A stretch of 64,000 nucleotides of DNA from Martelella sp. HB161492 (GTDB lineage Bacteria > Pseudomonadota > Alphaproteobacteria > Rhizobiales > Rhizobiaceae), in contig NZ_JAATVV010000003.1 in the NCBI RefSeq assembly GCF_013184775.1, positions 248,001 to 312,000 on the forward strand, written 5' to 3'. Shown piece by piece: positions 17,328 through 25,825 of the stretch. The stretch's first letter is position 1. Each line of letters starts with the position of its first letter. The translations under genes were made by a program, and so were the position numbers. Under the pieces are notes generated by a model. That model was not told the DNA's origin. It made no database searches and saw only the letters and a program-made list of their open reading frames with translations.

Positions 17328-18191
17328 ATGTTCAAAACTGATATGGAAACCCGGCGGAAGGCTTTGCTGACTGCGCAGGAGCTCGATGCGATGATCCGTG
17401 GTGATGTTCCGCCGCACATCATCGCTGTCCAGTCGGTCAATCCTTATACCGGGGTCGATTCGCGCAATGGCACTTATATTCCTGGTGCCGTCGAGGCCGA
17501 GGCCTATACGGATTTTCAGGCGCCGGGAAGCGAGGAGAAGGGTAACCGTCCGCTGCCTTCCATCGCCAGTCTCCAGGCCGCAGCACGGCGTTGGGGGCTG
17601 ACGCAGGATCGCTGCATCGTCGTTTATGATGCGGATCGTGCCATGACGGCGGCGCGCGCCTGGTGGGTGCTGAAATGGGCGGGCTTCAAGGATGTCCGCG
17701 TGCTTGATGGTGGTCTGCCGGCCTGGCTTGCCGCCGGTCTTGCGGTGGTGAATGCCCCGGAAGCAAAGGTGGAGACGGATGTCGTCCTGACGGCCGGGCA
17801 GATGCGGACGTTCTCGGCTGATGAGGCTTTGGCGCTGGCGCAGAGCGGGGTCCTACTCGATGCGCGAATCCGCCCTAATTATATAGGTGGTGCCGTCGAG
17901 GGCGGTGATCCGAAGCGTGGGCATATTCCCGGTGCAATCAGCGCACCAACGCTGGATACGCTCACGGATCCGGGCCCGTTCACCGATAGTGTGACGCTGC
18001 GGGAGCTGTTCTCGGGGTTGGGTGTAGATGGTGAAAAGCCGGTTGGTGTCTATTGCGGTGCGGGCATGTCTGCAGCGCATGAGGTGCTGGCCCTGGCGGC
18101 GGTGGGGATTGAGGCGGCGATGTATCCCGGCTCCTGGTCGCAGTGGATTGGTGACCCGAACCGGCCGGTGAGGCGTGGGCCGCATCCTTGA
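17328..18191 (+). CDS. Rhodanese-like sulfurtransferase, two domains
   Basis: A 287-residue tandem rhodanese. The N-terminal domain (about 15-140) is catalytically inactive (VVYDADRAMTAARAWW where a Cys loop would be); the C-terminal domain carries the active loop Cys243-GAGMSA, close to the CG(S/A)G(V/M)TA loop of thiosulfate and 3-mercaptopyruvate sulfurtransferases, plus VLLDARIRPNYIGG. It moves sulfane sulfur from a donor via a Cys persulfide. No signal peptide, so cytoplasmic. ATAGGAG precedes the ATG. It opens the plus side of the divergon; the neighbouring C-S lyase gives it a plausible sulfur source. Confidence 0.92.
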   Translation: MFKTDMETRRKALLTAQELDAMIRGDVPPHIIAVQSVNPYTGVDSRNGTYIPGAVEAEAYTDFQAPGSEEKGNRPLPSIASLQAAARRWGLTQDRCIVVYDADRAMTAARAWWVLKWAGFKDVRVLDGGLPAWLAAGLAVVNAPEAKVETDVVLTAGQMRTFSADEALALAQSGVLLDARIRPNYIGGAVEGGDPKRGHIPGAISAPTLDTLTDPGPFTDSVTLRELFSGLGVDGEKPVGVYCGAGMSAAHEVLALAAVGIEAAMYPGSWSQWIGDPNRPVRRGPHP

Positions 18192-18214
18192 TGCATGGAT
18201 TCTGTGCAGGGTGA

Positions 18215-18253
18215 TGTGCAGATGCACAAATATCATTCGATTTTTAAAAATCG
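18215..18253. promoter_or_regulatory. Two palindromes before oligopeptide-type binding-protein gene
   Basis: TGTGCA-GA-TGCACA (18215-18228) and the perfect 16-base palindrome CGATTTTTAAAAATCG (18238-18253) lie 24 bases apart, centre to centre, and 125-160 bases before the ATG at 18377. The first is a plausible operator for the GntR or another regulator; the second, with no T-run beyond its own centre, could be an operator or the rhodanese gene's weak terminator. Confidence 0.4.
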
Positions 18254-18376
18254 GCTCGAATAAAAATATGAGAGCAACAAAAAATCGAAAATAGATATTG
18301 CAAAAGATATATCACCAGTATTCAAATAAGCCAGGTTCGGAGAACCGGACCGTCATAACAAACAGAGGAGTTCAGA

Positions 18377-19978
18377 ATGAACCTGACCCGCAAGATGTTC
18401 GGAGCGATGTCAGGTGCTGCATTGGCCATGGGCTTTGCCACGCTCGCGCCGGCCGGTGTTGTCGCCACCTTTGCAACCACTGCAACCGCCCAGGAAAGCG
18501 AAACGCTGGTCGTCGCTGTTCCTTCCGATCCTGCCGGTCTTGAACCCGGCGCCAACAAGGCCGAGCCTGTCGGCAGTGAAGTCATCCTCAACGTGTTCGA
18601 CACGCTGGTTGCCTGGAAGGCTCCGGATTTTTCCGAGCTTGAAGGTCGCCTTGCCGAAGACTGGTCGATTTCCGATGACGGCAAGACCTTCACCTTCGAT
18701 CTGCGCGATGGAGTCACGTTCCAGGACGGCACGCCGTTCAACGCTGAGGCCGTGAAGTTCTCGCTGGAGCGGACCAAGGAACTGAACCCCTATGTCGCAG
18801 CCACGCTCGGCATGATCGACAGCATTGATACGCCCAAGGATGACGAGGTTGTCATTCATCTGAATGCGCCTTACCCGGCCTTCATGTCGATCCTGGCGCA
18901 GCCCCAGTCGGCCATTGTCTCGCCGACGGCTGTTGAGAAATATGGCGATGATTTCGCCAATCATCCGGTTGGCACCGGTCCCTTCGCCTTCCGTGCCTAT
19001 GAGCCGGATACCCGCATCGTGCTGGACGCCAATCCGGATTATTTCCGCGGTGCGCCCAAGCTGAAACGCATCATCTACCGCATCATTCCCGAGGCCTCGA
19101 CCCGTCGTCTCGAGCTTGAAAACGGCGGTGTCGACATCATCCAGCAGCAGAGCCAGCTCTCGGCCGTTCCGTCCGAGGAAATGAAGGCCTTTGCTGACAA
19201 TGCCGACATCAAGATCATCGAGAAGCCCTCGCAGATCATCCGTCAGCTCGAATTCAACAATTCCAAGACGGATTCGCCGGTTGCCGATATCAAGGTTCGC
19301 GAAGCCATCGCCCATGCGATTGATTATGACGGCCTGCTCTCCGGCGTGTTTGATGGAACGGCTGACCGCGTCTATGGTCCGCTGACCAGCAACAGCTGGG
19401 CCTTCGATCCGAAGGTCAAGGATCTGGCGCCGAAATATGATCCGGATGCAGCCAAGGCACTTCTTGCCGAAGCCGGTTACGGTCCCGACAAGCCGCTGAA
19501 GCTGAAGCTCTATTCGTTCCAGGGTTCGCTCTGGGGAGATGTTGCGACCTTCGTTCAGGCCAATCTCGCTGCTGTTGGCATCGAGACCGAGATCGCCCAG
19601 ACCGAGTTCCCGTCCTATCGCGCGCTGCATGTCGCCGGTGACTGGGATATCGCGCTGGACGGCCGCCAGCCCTGGTATAATGACCCCGATGCCCATATCA
19701 CGATCGGATATCTGTCGAGCCTGAAGAACTCGGCAATGACCTTCCGCATGCCGGAAAATGCCGAGCTTGATGCGCTGATCCTGAAGGCACAGCAGGAACC
19801 CGACATGGATGCCCGCAAGGCACTCTATGGCGAGATCCAGGAAAAGCTGGTTGCCGATGTGCCCGCCGCCTACCTTTTCTCGCCGAAGCTGATCATCTTC
19901 GCGCGTTCGAATGTCGACGGCCTGGTGATCAATTCGGCACCGCCGCTCAACGAATATTGGGGCGTTTCGAAAGAATAG
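18377..19978 (+). CDS. Oligopeptide-type ABC binding protein (family 5)
   Basis: A 533-residue periplasmic solute-binding protein of the DppA/OppA class. A long signal peptide runs to about residue 39 (cleavage near TATAQ). The mature part shows the class hallmarks: LVVAVPSDPAGLEPG, LAEDWSISDDGKTFTFDLRDG and HPVGTGPFAFRAYE with RIVLDANPDYF. Members bind peptides but also nickel, heme, opines and various heterocycles, so the ligand is open. AGAGGAG precedes the ATG. A 183-base gap with strong hairpins separates it from the permease genes. Confidence 0.94.
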   Translation: MNLTRKMFGAMSGAALAMGFATLAPAGVVATFATTATAQESETLVVAVPSDPAGLEPGANKAEPVGSEVILNVFDTLVAWKAPDFSELEGRLAEDWSISDDGKTFTFDLRDGVTFQDGTPFNAEAVKFSLERTKELNPYVAATLGMIDSIDTPKDDEVVIHLNAPYPAFMSILAQPQSAIVSPTAVEKYGDDFANHPVGTGPFAFRAYEPDTRIVLDANPDYFRGAPKLKRIIYRIIPEASTRRLELENGGVDIIQQQSQLSAVPSEEMKAFADNADIKIIEKPSQIIRQLEFNNSKTDSPVADIKVREAIAHAIDYDGLLSGVFDGTADRVYGPLTSNSWAFDPKVKDLAPKYDPDAAKALLAEAGYGPDKPLKLKLYSFQGSLWGDVATFVQANLAAVGIETEIAQTEFPSYRALHVAGDWDIALDGRQPWYNDPDAHITIGYLSSLKNSAMTFRMPENAELDALILKAQQEPDMDARKALYGEIQEKLVADVPAAYLFSPKLIIFARSNVDGLVINSAPPLNEYWGVSKE

Positions 19979-20010
19979 GTCTGTCTCCCCTCTGGACCTA
20001 GCCCCGCTTT

Positions 20011-20053
20011 CGCATCGTTCGGCAGGCCATCCAACCGGCCAGCCGGCGATGCG
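20011..20053 (+). promoter_or_regulatory. Intercistronic hairpin 1
   Basis: CGCATCG (20011-20017) pairs with CGATGCG (20047-20053), and inside it GGC, GGCC pair with GGCC, GCC. It begins 33 bases after the binding-protein stop and lacks a T-run. Together with hairpin 2 it should stabilise the binding-protein mRNA and lower permease expression. Confidence 0.65.
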
Positions 20054-20076
20054 GAAGTAATTTAAGTCGGAATGGA

Positions 20077-20109
20077 GCATTCATTCGAGCCCCCCAAAGG
20101 AATGAATGC
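20077..20109 (+). promoter_or_regulatory. Intercistronic hairpin 2
   Basis: GCATTCATTC (20077-20086) and GAATGAATGC (20100-20109) form a perfect 10-bp inverted repeat around a 13-base loop. A further GC-rich fold (CCGG-T-CCGGCG / CGCCGG-G-CCGG) follows at about 20115-20142, just before the permease ribosome site. Confidence 0.65.
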
Positions 20110-20161
20110 TTCTGCCGGTCCGGCGCCCCCGCCGGGCCGGCCATGCCAACAAGGTGGTTTG

Positions 20162-21172
20162 ATGTTTGCCTTCCTCGTGCGACGATTGCTGTCACTGATC
20201 CCGGTCCTGCTTCTGGTCCTGGTGATCGTCTTTTCTCTGGTCCGGCTTATTCCCGGCGATCCGGCAGTGACGCTGCTTGGACCCGGTGCCACCGACACGC
20301 AGATCGCGGCACTGAGAGCGCAGCTTGACCTTGATCAGCCGGCGCTGCTGCAGTTCTGGAACTATTTCACCGGCCTGCTGCATGGCGACATGGGCACCTC
20401 GCTGAAATCCGGAAAGCCGGTTCTTGACGAGATCCTGATCCGTCTCCCCGCCACGCTGGAAATCTCCATTGCCGCTGTGCTGATCGCCGTCATCATCGGC
20501 ATTCCGCTCGGTGTTCTGTCGGCCACACGGGCCAATTCCGGCTTTGATCACACCGTGCGGGTCATCTCTCTTACCGGCGTATCCATGCCGGCCTTTCTGC
20601 TGGCGCTGCTGCTGCAGTTGATTTTTGCCACCTGGCTCGGCTGGCTGCCGGTCTCAGGTCGCATGTCCTCCTATCTTTTTGTCGATCGGGTCACCGGCTT
20701 TTCCATCATCGATGCCTGGCTTTCCGGTGAACCCGGCGCCGTTGGCAGCGCGATTGCCCATATGATCCTGCCGACCACTGTGCTGGCGGTGTTTCTGGCG
20801 GCAACGCTTGGCCGTTTCGTGCGCTCCACCATGCTGGAGGTGATGGATGAGGATTTCGTCCGCACCGCGCGGGCAAAGGGGCTGAGCCAGCATGATGTTG
20901 TCTATACCCATGCATTGCGCAATTCGCTGCTGCCCGCCATCACCGTGGTCGGCCTGAAATTCGCCGAAATGCTCGGCGGCGCGATCCTGACGGAAACGAT
21001 CTTTTCCTGGCCGGGCATTGGTCGCTACATGTATGAAGCGATCCGCAATCGCGACTATCCGGTCATCCAGGGCGCAACGCTGGTCTTTGCGCTGATGTTC
21101 ATGCTGACGTCGCTGCTGGTCGATATTCTCTATGCCGTTCTCGACCCGCGCGTCCGGCGCAAGATGAACTGA
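20162..21172 (+). CDS. Oligopeptide-type ABC permease 1 (DppB type)
   Basis: A 336-residue membrane protein with six predicted helices. It starts with the family-typical MFAFLVRRLLSLIPVLLLV, has the periplasmic RLIPGDPAV segment and the DppB-type ATPase-docking loop RTARAKGLSQHDVVYTHALRN near residue 237. ATG at 20162 is chosen over an ATG at 20072, because the extra 30 residues are low-complexity and would overlap the hairpins. AAGGTGG precedes it. Forms the channel with the next gene product. Confidence 0.95.
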   Translation: MFAFLVRRLLSLIPVLLLVLVIVFSLVRLIPGDPAVTLLGPGATDTQIAALRAQLDLDQPALLQFWNYFTGLLHGDMGTSLKSGKPVLDEILIRLPATLEISIAAVLIAVIIGIPLGVLSATRANSGFDHTVRVISLTGVSMPAFLLALLLQLIFATWLGWLPVSGRMSSYLFVDRVTGFSIIDAWLSGEPGAVGSAIAHMILPTTVLAVFLAATLGRFVRSTMLEVMDEDFVRTARAKGLSQHDVVYTHALRNSLLPAITVVGLKFAEMLGGAILTETIFSWPGIGRYMYEAIRNRDYPVIQGATLVFALMFMLTSLLVDILYAVLDPRVRRKMN

Positions 21173-21182
21173 GGACGATAAG

Positions 21183-22016
21183 ATGCGCGAACTCATCACC
21201 TTCCTGAAAAGCAACACGCTCGCCATGGCTGGCACTTTTGTTCTGGCCGTCATGCTTCTTGCCGTGCTGATCGGTCCCTTCTTCCTGCCGTCGCCGCTTG
21301 CCATCGACATGGCGGCCAAGCTTCAGCCCCCGTCCTGGTCGCACTGGCTCGGCACGGACAATTTCGGCCGAGACATGCTCTCCCGCGTGCTGACCGGCGG
21401 CCGCTACACGCTGGCAATCGGTGTTTTCGTTGTGGCGATTGCCTTTGCCGTCGGCGTATTTTTCGGGCTTGTTGCCGGTTTTGCCGGCGGCTATGTCGAC
21501 ACGATCATCATGCGCATCGTCGATGCCATTCTGTCCTTTCCCGCACTGGTTCTGGCGATTGCGCTGGCGGCAGCCTTCGGGCCAAGCCTTGAAAATGCAA
21601 TGCTGGCCGTCGCCATCACGCTTGCGCCGCAATTTGCCCGCGTTGCCCGTTCGCAGGCGCTCGGCGTTTCCTCAAGGCTTTATGTCGAGGCGGCCAATTC
21701 GCTTGGCCTGCCGCGCATGCGCATCCTCAACCGCTATATCTTCGTCAATTCGATCGGTCCGCTTCTGGTTCAGGCCTCGCTCGCCTTCGGCAGCGCCATC
21801 CTGCAGACCTCGGCTCTTGGCTTCCTTGGTCTGGGCGCTCAGCCGCCCATGCCGGAATGGGGGGCTGATGTTTCGGCCAATCTCACCTTTGTCCGTTCCA
21901 GTCCGTGGACGGCGCTCGGGCCCGGCTTTGCCATTCTGATCACGGTCCTCTCCTTCAATCTGATCGGGGATTCGCTCGCAGACTGGTTCAACCCGCGCCG
22001 CAGGAGTGCCGCATGA
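21183..22016 (+). CDS. Oligopeptide-type ABC permease 2 (DppC type)
   Basis: A 277-residue permease. After one N-terminal membrane helix it has the DppC hallmark HWLGTDNFGRDMLSRVLTGGR near residues 55-75 and the docking loop EAANSLGLPRMRILNRYIF near 175. The stop overlaps the start of the next gene by ATGA. Together with the binding protein, permease 1 and the divergent fused ATPase, the importer is complete. Confidence 0.95.
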   Translation: MRELITFLKSNTLAMAGTFVLAVMLLAVLIGPFFLPSPLAIDMAAKLQPPSWSHWLGTDNFGRDMLSRVLTGGRYTLAIGVFVVAIAFAVGVFFGLVAGFAGGYVDTIIMRIVDAILSFPALVLAIALAAAFGPSLENAMLAVAITLAPQFARVARSQALGVSSRLYVEAANSLGLPRMRILNRYIFVNSIGPLLVQASLAFGSAILQTSALGFLGLGAQPPMPEWGADVSANLTFVRSSPWTALGPGFAILITVLSFNLIGDSLADWFNPRRRSAA

Positions 22017-23374
22017 TCACGATCGCGCTTGAAAAGATTGACTTCCTGCCGCCCGACCGGGTGACGGATGATGCGAGTGTGCTGACGCTGAAGAACCTTG
22101 TGCTCGAGCCGATGCTGCGCTGGGATAAGGGCGCGCCCCGTCCCGGCCTGTTTGACCGCTGGACACTTTCCGATGACGGCTGCCACTGGATGCTGCGCTT
22201 GCGCGATTCAGCCTGCTATCACGATGGCACGCCGGTTCAGGCAGAGGATGCGAAGCACTTTATCAACGCGATCTGCGATGCGCGTGACATGTTCGGCATG
22301 CCCTGGTCCTATGCCCGCTATCTTGCGGGGGCGGTGATCACGGCGGAAGGACCCGTGCTCAGAATTTCGACGCCAAAGCCCTTTCCTGATCTGCCGGATA
22401 TTCTCTCCGAGTTCTACCTGCCGAAAATGGCACCCGATGGCACGCCGACGCTTGGAACCGGGCCATGGCAGGTGGTGACGTTCGACAAGGGCCGATCCGT
22501 CACACTGCAACATCATGATGGCCGCCGGCTGAGGCTGGTCGCGATTGCAAAGGCGGAAGAGCGGCTTGAGGCCCTGCGTGCGGGCACTGTTCAGCTCGCC
22601 ACCCATCTTGACCGTCTGGAGACGCCCATGCGGGCGCTGGATGGCTATGTCTGCCATGAACAGGCGACCACAATGTCGGTGATTGCCTATATGAACGGCC
22701 GGGAAGGGGCGTTTGCCGATCCGCAGATGCGGCTTGCGGCCAATCTGGCAATTGACCGCAACAGGCTCGTCAATGACGTCATGGGCGGGCTTGGCATGCC
22801 CGCGAAGACCATCGTCAGTCCGTTCCATAACGGCATGTCGGGTGGCATGACGGCGATCCCCTTCGATCCGTCCGAGGCGGCCCTCCTCGTTGAGGCATCG
22901 CCTGCGCCACGCGAGATCAGGCTGCGCACCCCGCTCTATATGCCGGAGCGTGCGCCCGAGATTGCTGCCTTTATCAAGCGGGACCTCGAAGCGGTCGGGT
23001 TTGCCGTCACCATCGACACCGCGACCGACCGGCCCGGCTATGCCCGCGAGCTTGGCGAGAAGAAAACCGGTGATCTGGCGATCTTCGACAGCTCGCCGCA
23101 CAGCACATTCCGGGTGCTCGATGACAAGATTTCCAGCCGGTCGCGTGCCGTCTGGTGGCAGGGCGTCGAAGATCCCGCTGCTGACGATCTGTTCGAGACG
23201 GCGCGGCGGGTCGTCGATGCGAAGGCACGCAGCAGTGCCTATGGCCGCGTTCTCTGCCATCTGCAGCATAATCCGCACTGGCTTTATCTGTTTCACCCCA
23301 TCGACTGCATGGCGCATGCCCGGGAGCTCGAAGGCTTCAGCCTCGATCCCAAGGGCATTCTGCGCATTGCCTGA
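22013..23374 (+). CDS. Signal-less family 5 binding-protein homologue
   Basis: A 453-residue protein with the fold of oligopeptide-binding proteins (WTLSDDGCHWMLRLRDSACY, GTPTLGTGPWQVVTFD, LAANLAIDRNRLVND) but without any signal peptide: it starts MITIALEKIDFLPPDR, directly with what would be the mature domain. It is somewhat short for the class (usually about 500 mature residues). Cytoplasmic members of this fold are known as sensor domains, for example the C-terminal domain of SgrR, where they bind sugars; here no DNA-binding domain is attached. Its start is fixed by the ATGA overlap with the permease. It could buffer, sense or present the imported ligand inside the cell. Confidence 0.85.
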   Translation: MITIALEKIDFLPPDRVTDDASVLTLKNLVLEPMLRWDKGAPRPGLFDRWTLSDDGCHWMLRLRDSACYHDGTPVQAEDAKHFINAICDARDMFGMPWSYARYLAGAVITAEGPVLRISTPKPFPDLPDILSEFYLPKMAPDGTPTLGTGPWQVVTFDKGRSVTLQHHDGRRLRLVAIAKAEERLEALRAGTVQLATHLDRLETPMRALDGYVCHEQATTMSVIAYMNGREGAFADPQMRLAANLAIDRNRLVNDVMGGLGMPAKTIVSPFHNGMSGGMTAIPFDPSEAALLVEASPAPREIRLRTPLYMPERAPEIAAFIKRDLEAVGFAVTIDTATDRPGYARELGEKKTGDLAIFDSSPHSTFRVLDDKISSRSRAVWWQGVEDPAADDLFETARRVVDAKARSSAYGRVLCHLQHNPHWLYLFHPIDCMAHARELEGFSLDPKGILRIA

Positions 23375-23392
23375 CCATCAAAGAGGACTGAC

Positions 23393-23788
23393 ATGACGAC
23401 CGAACTGCCCAAAGAATGCGCGATCACCTTCTATTATTACGAGGACATTCACGCCGTTGCTCCTTTCTACGAGGATGTTCTCGGCTTCGAACTGGTGCTT
23501 GATCAGGGGCTGGCGCGGATCTATCGCATTGCCGGCAATGCCTATTTCGGCATTGTCGACGGCAATAAGGGCCATCTGAAGCATCAGCCGAAAAGTGCCG
23601 CCCTGCTGACAATCGTCTCAGAAGATGTTGCCGCCTGGCATGCGAAGCTGAAGGCGCTCGGGGTCACCGGCCAGTCGGATATGCTGCGCGGGACCTATTG
23701 CGAGCATTTCTTCTTCGAGGATCCGGCGGGCTATGCGATCGAGATCCAGCGTTTTCATAATCCCGAGGTTGCGAAGCTTTTCAAATGA
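23393..23788 (+). CDS. VOC (glyoxalase/dioxygenase) superfamily protein
   Basis: A 131-residue vicinal-oxygen-chelate protein with two beta-alpha-beta-beta-beta halves: AITFYYYEDIHAVAPFYEDVLG at the start of the first, HAKLKALGVTG and the closing FFFEDPAGYAIEIQRF of the second. The C-terminal Glu (YAIEIQ) is the usual metal ligand; the first-half His is not obvious, and the metal may be absent. Family roles include glyoxalase, ring-cleaving dioxygenase, epimerase and resistance proteins. GAGGACTG precedes the ATG. Its stop overlaps the next gene's ATG. Confidence 0.85.
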   Translation: MTTELPKECAITFYYYEDIHAVAPFYEDVLGFELVLDQGLARIYRIAGNAYFGIVDGNKGHLKHQPKSAALLTIVSEDVAAWHAKLKALGVTGQSDMLRGTYCEHFFFEDPAGYAIEIQRFHNPEVAKLFK

Positions 23789-25635
23789 TGATCGAGGCAG
23801 AACCAATCCTGACAGGGGGCTATACCGGCGGTGGTCGCGAGGCAATGCTGCCGCTTCTTGCCGGCTTCACCCATGAGGACAAGGAAGCCAAGGGGCTGCG
23901 CGCGTTCCGTGAGGACGATGCCGGGCCGCGCCGTCCGGTGCATTATACGGCGGCCGAAATGGTTTTCATGTTTCCGGCCCTGCTCTTGCACGCACCGCAT
24001 GGCGGCGGCAAGACCGCCTTTGCCCGCGAGCTTTCTGCCTGCATCAAGGGGAGCCATGATGGCGACGCGCTGTTCAACCGTGCGCGCCTGACCCGTTCCG
24101 CTTTTCGAAATGAAGCGGGCGATTGTCTTGAACAGGTTCTGCCGCAGGATCTGCCGCAGGCCTTTTACTGCGCCGACGGCGAGGATGCGGATGCCGCTCT
24201 TGCCGATGCGCTGGCAATGACGTCCGGGCCGGTGCTCCTGATCGTCGACGCGCTGGAAATGCGGCCTGATCCTGAAGCCCTGCTGACGCGGCTGATGGCC
24301 GCGACCCAGGAGCGCCTCAGACTTCTGGTCCTCTGCGAAAGCCGAGCGCTGGAGGCGATCCGTCGCCCGGCGAGCCTGCCGGAACATCGGCTGCTCGGGC
24401 TTGCCCGGCCCGAGCGGGCAGCGTTTGCCGCGGCGCATGATTTTACCGACCCCTATCCCGACCGCGACTATGTGCTGCCGGGGCTCTGGTTTCTCGCCGT
24501 CGAGACCGGCCGGGTGCTGGCGCCGCGTGAAGTTGCCGTTCTTGCTCCGGTGTCTGCCGGGTGGGCGTCCGCCTATCGCAAGGCGGCTGAGCTTGAGCGT
24601 ATGCCCGTCGACCGGCTGGTCGAGGCCGTGGCGGCTGCGCCTGCGCGGCTTGCCGCGCCGCTCGGGCTCTATTGTGACTGGCTGGTGCCGGGCGAAGAGC
24701 GTGCCGAGGCGCTTGTTCGGGGGCTGGCGATGATCGATGGCGGCCTGCCGGTTCTTCTGGCTGCGGCGAAGCTCGCCTTTCCGGGGAGTGACGCAGCACG
24801 TCTTGTCACGGCAGCGCTGGTTCATGCGATCGAAGCTGGCGGCGCTGCGGCCGGCCTGCGTCGCCGTGCCGGTGCCATGCTGGCACGGCTCGGGGATCCG
24901 CGCGATCTCGAGGTTCTCGCCAGCGTGCCGGCCGGGACCTATCCGATGGGCGGCGACATCCATGCCAATTCTGCTCCGGCGCATCACGCCCCGGTCGGTG
25001 CATTTCGCATCGGGATCTATCCGGTCGTGAATTCCGCCTATCTTGCCTTTGTCGAGGAAACGGGTCGGTCTTGGGTCAGTGCCAATGGGCGGCTCGCCGA
25101 TCGGGCATCCCATCCGGCAACGGACCTGACCTGGCACGACGCCCGTGCCTATTGCGCCTGGCTTACGGATAAATGGCGGGCGGAAGGGCGGATTGCCGGC
25201 GATGAGACTGTCCGTCTTCCGGTCGAGCGGGAGTGGGAAGCGGCAGCGCGCGGTGCGGATGGTCTTGCCTGGCCATGGGGCAATGTCTGGGCGCCGGAAC
25301 ACGGCAATGGCGAGGAGACCGGCTTCAACGATATCTCGACGGTTGGCCTGTTTCCGGAAGGCCGCTCGCCTTTCGGCTGTCTCGATATGGCGGGGCAGGC
25401 CTGGGAATGGTGCACCACATTGTGGGGCCCTGATATGTCGCGCCCGGATTTTGCATTCCCCTGGGTCGAAGACGGGCGTGAGGCACTTGATGCGCCTGGC
25501 AATATTCGCCGTGTTCTGCGAGGCGGCTGCTTCTCCAGTCCTGACTGGAAGGCCAATGGCATCTATCGCGGATCGCTGGAGCCGTCCGGCTTCTGGCGTG
25601 GAAACGGCTTTCGCGTGGTTGTCGCCAAAGGGTGA
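23785..25635 (+). CDS. P-loop domain fused to FGE-fold (SUMF1/EgtB-like) domain
   Basis: A 616-residue fusion. Residues 1-370 hold a P-loop-like APHGGGKT (70-77; Ala replaces the first Gly of Walker A), a Walker-B-like LLIVD (151-155) and a helical region ending in LARLGDPRD. Residues 378-613 are a formylglycine-generating-enzyme fold: VPAGTYPMGGD, RLPVEREWEAAARG, GQAWEWC, RVLRGGCFS, GFRVVV. The cysteine pair of true FGE is missing from the segment after RGG (SSPDWKANGIYRG), so sulfatase activation is unlikely; the domain resembles EgtB/PvdO-type or ligand-binding FGE folds. The join is like NACHT-FGE proteins. The ATG overlaps the VOC stop and it ends the operon, so it belongs to the pathway or senses it. 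Confidence 0.8.
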   Translation: MMIEAEPILTGGYTGGGREAMLPLLAGFTHEDKEAKGLRAFREDDAGPRRPVHYTAAEMVFMFPALLLHAPHGGGKTAFARELSACIKGSHDGDALFNRARLTRSAFRNEAGDCLEQVLPQDLPQAFYCADGEDADAALADALAMTSGPVLLIVDALEMRPDPEALLTRLMAATQERLRLLVLCESRALEAIRRPASLPEHRLLGLARPERAAFAAAHDFTDPYPDRDYVLPGLWFLAVETGRVLAPREVAVLAPVSAGWASAYRKAAELERMPVDRLVEAVAAAPARLAAPLGLYCDWLVPGEERAEALVRGLAMIDGGLPVLLAAAKLAFPGSDAARLVTAALVHAIEAGGAAAGLRRRAGAMLARLGDPRDLEVLASVPAGTYPMGGDIHANSAPAHHAPVGAFRIGIYPVVNSAYLAFVEETGRSWVSANGRLADRASHPATDLTWHDARAYCAWLTDKWRAEGRIAGDETVRLPVEREWEAAARGADGLAWPWGNVWAPEHGNGEETGFNDISTVGLFPEGRSPFGCLDMAGQAWEWCTTLWGPDMSRPDFAFPWVEDGREALDAPGNIRRVLRGGCFSSPDWKANGIYRGSLEPSGFWRGNGFRVVVAKG

Positions 25636-25658
25636 CGCTGATGCATGCAAATCAGATG

Positions 25659-25694
25659 AATGGCGCGGATGCGGGGGTATTCGCGCCATTATTG
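25659..25694 (+). terminator. Terminator-like hairpin after the FGE-fusion gene
   Basis: AATGGCGCG (25659-25667) and CGCGCCATT (25682-25690) form a perfect 9-bp stem with a 14-base loop, followed by ATTGT. The U-tract is weak but the position, 24 bases after the operon's last stop, fits. Confidence 0.55.
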
Positions 25695-25825
25695 TCTGGT
25701 TTTCCGGCAGGTCTCTATAGGTAGAGGCGATTATATTGACCATTGCTCATATTTGAAAGATAACACGGGAGGCCGGGATGCCGGCCGAGGATGGTATCTA
25801 GAGAGAGATTGCGAATTGCGCAGGC

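Noticed and set aside
18410-20080. A 556-codon open frame on the minus strand
   Set aside because: Mirror of the family 5 binding-protein gene; no start signal or domain.
23785-25635. True formylglycine-generating (sulfatase-activating) enzyme
   Set aside because: The Cys pair needed for Cys-to-formylglycine oxidation is absent and no sulfatase gene is in the window.
23755-25743. A 662-codon open frame on the minus strand, longer than the plus-strand gene
   Set aside because: The plus-strand frame has a P-loop and FGE motifs and fits the operon by ATGA overlap; the longer frame is rich in Arg and Pro without structure.
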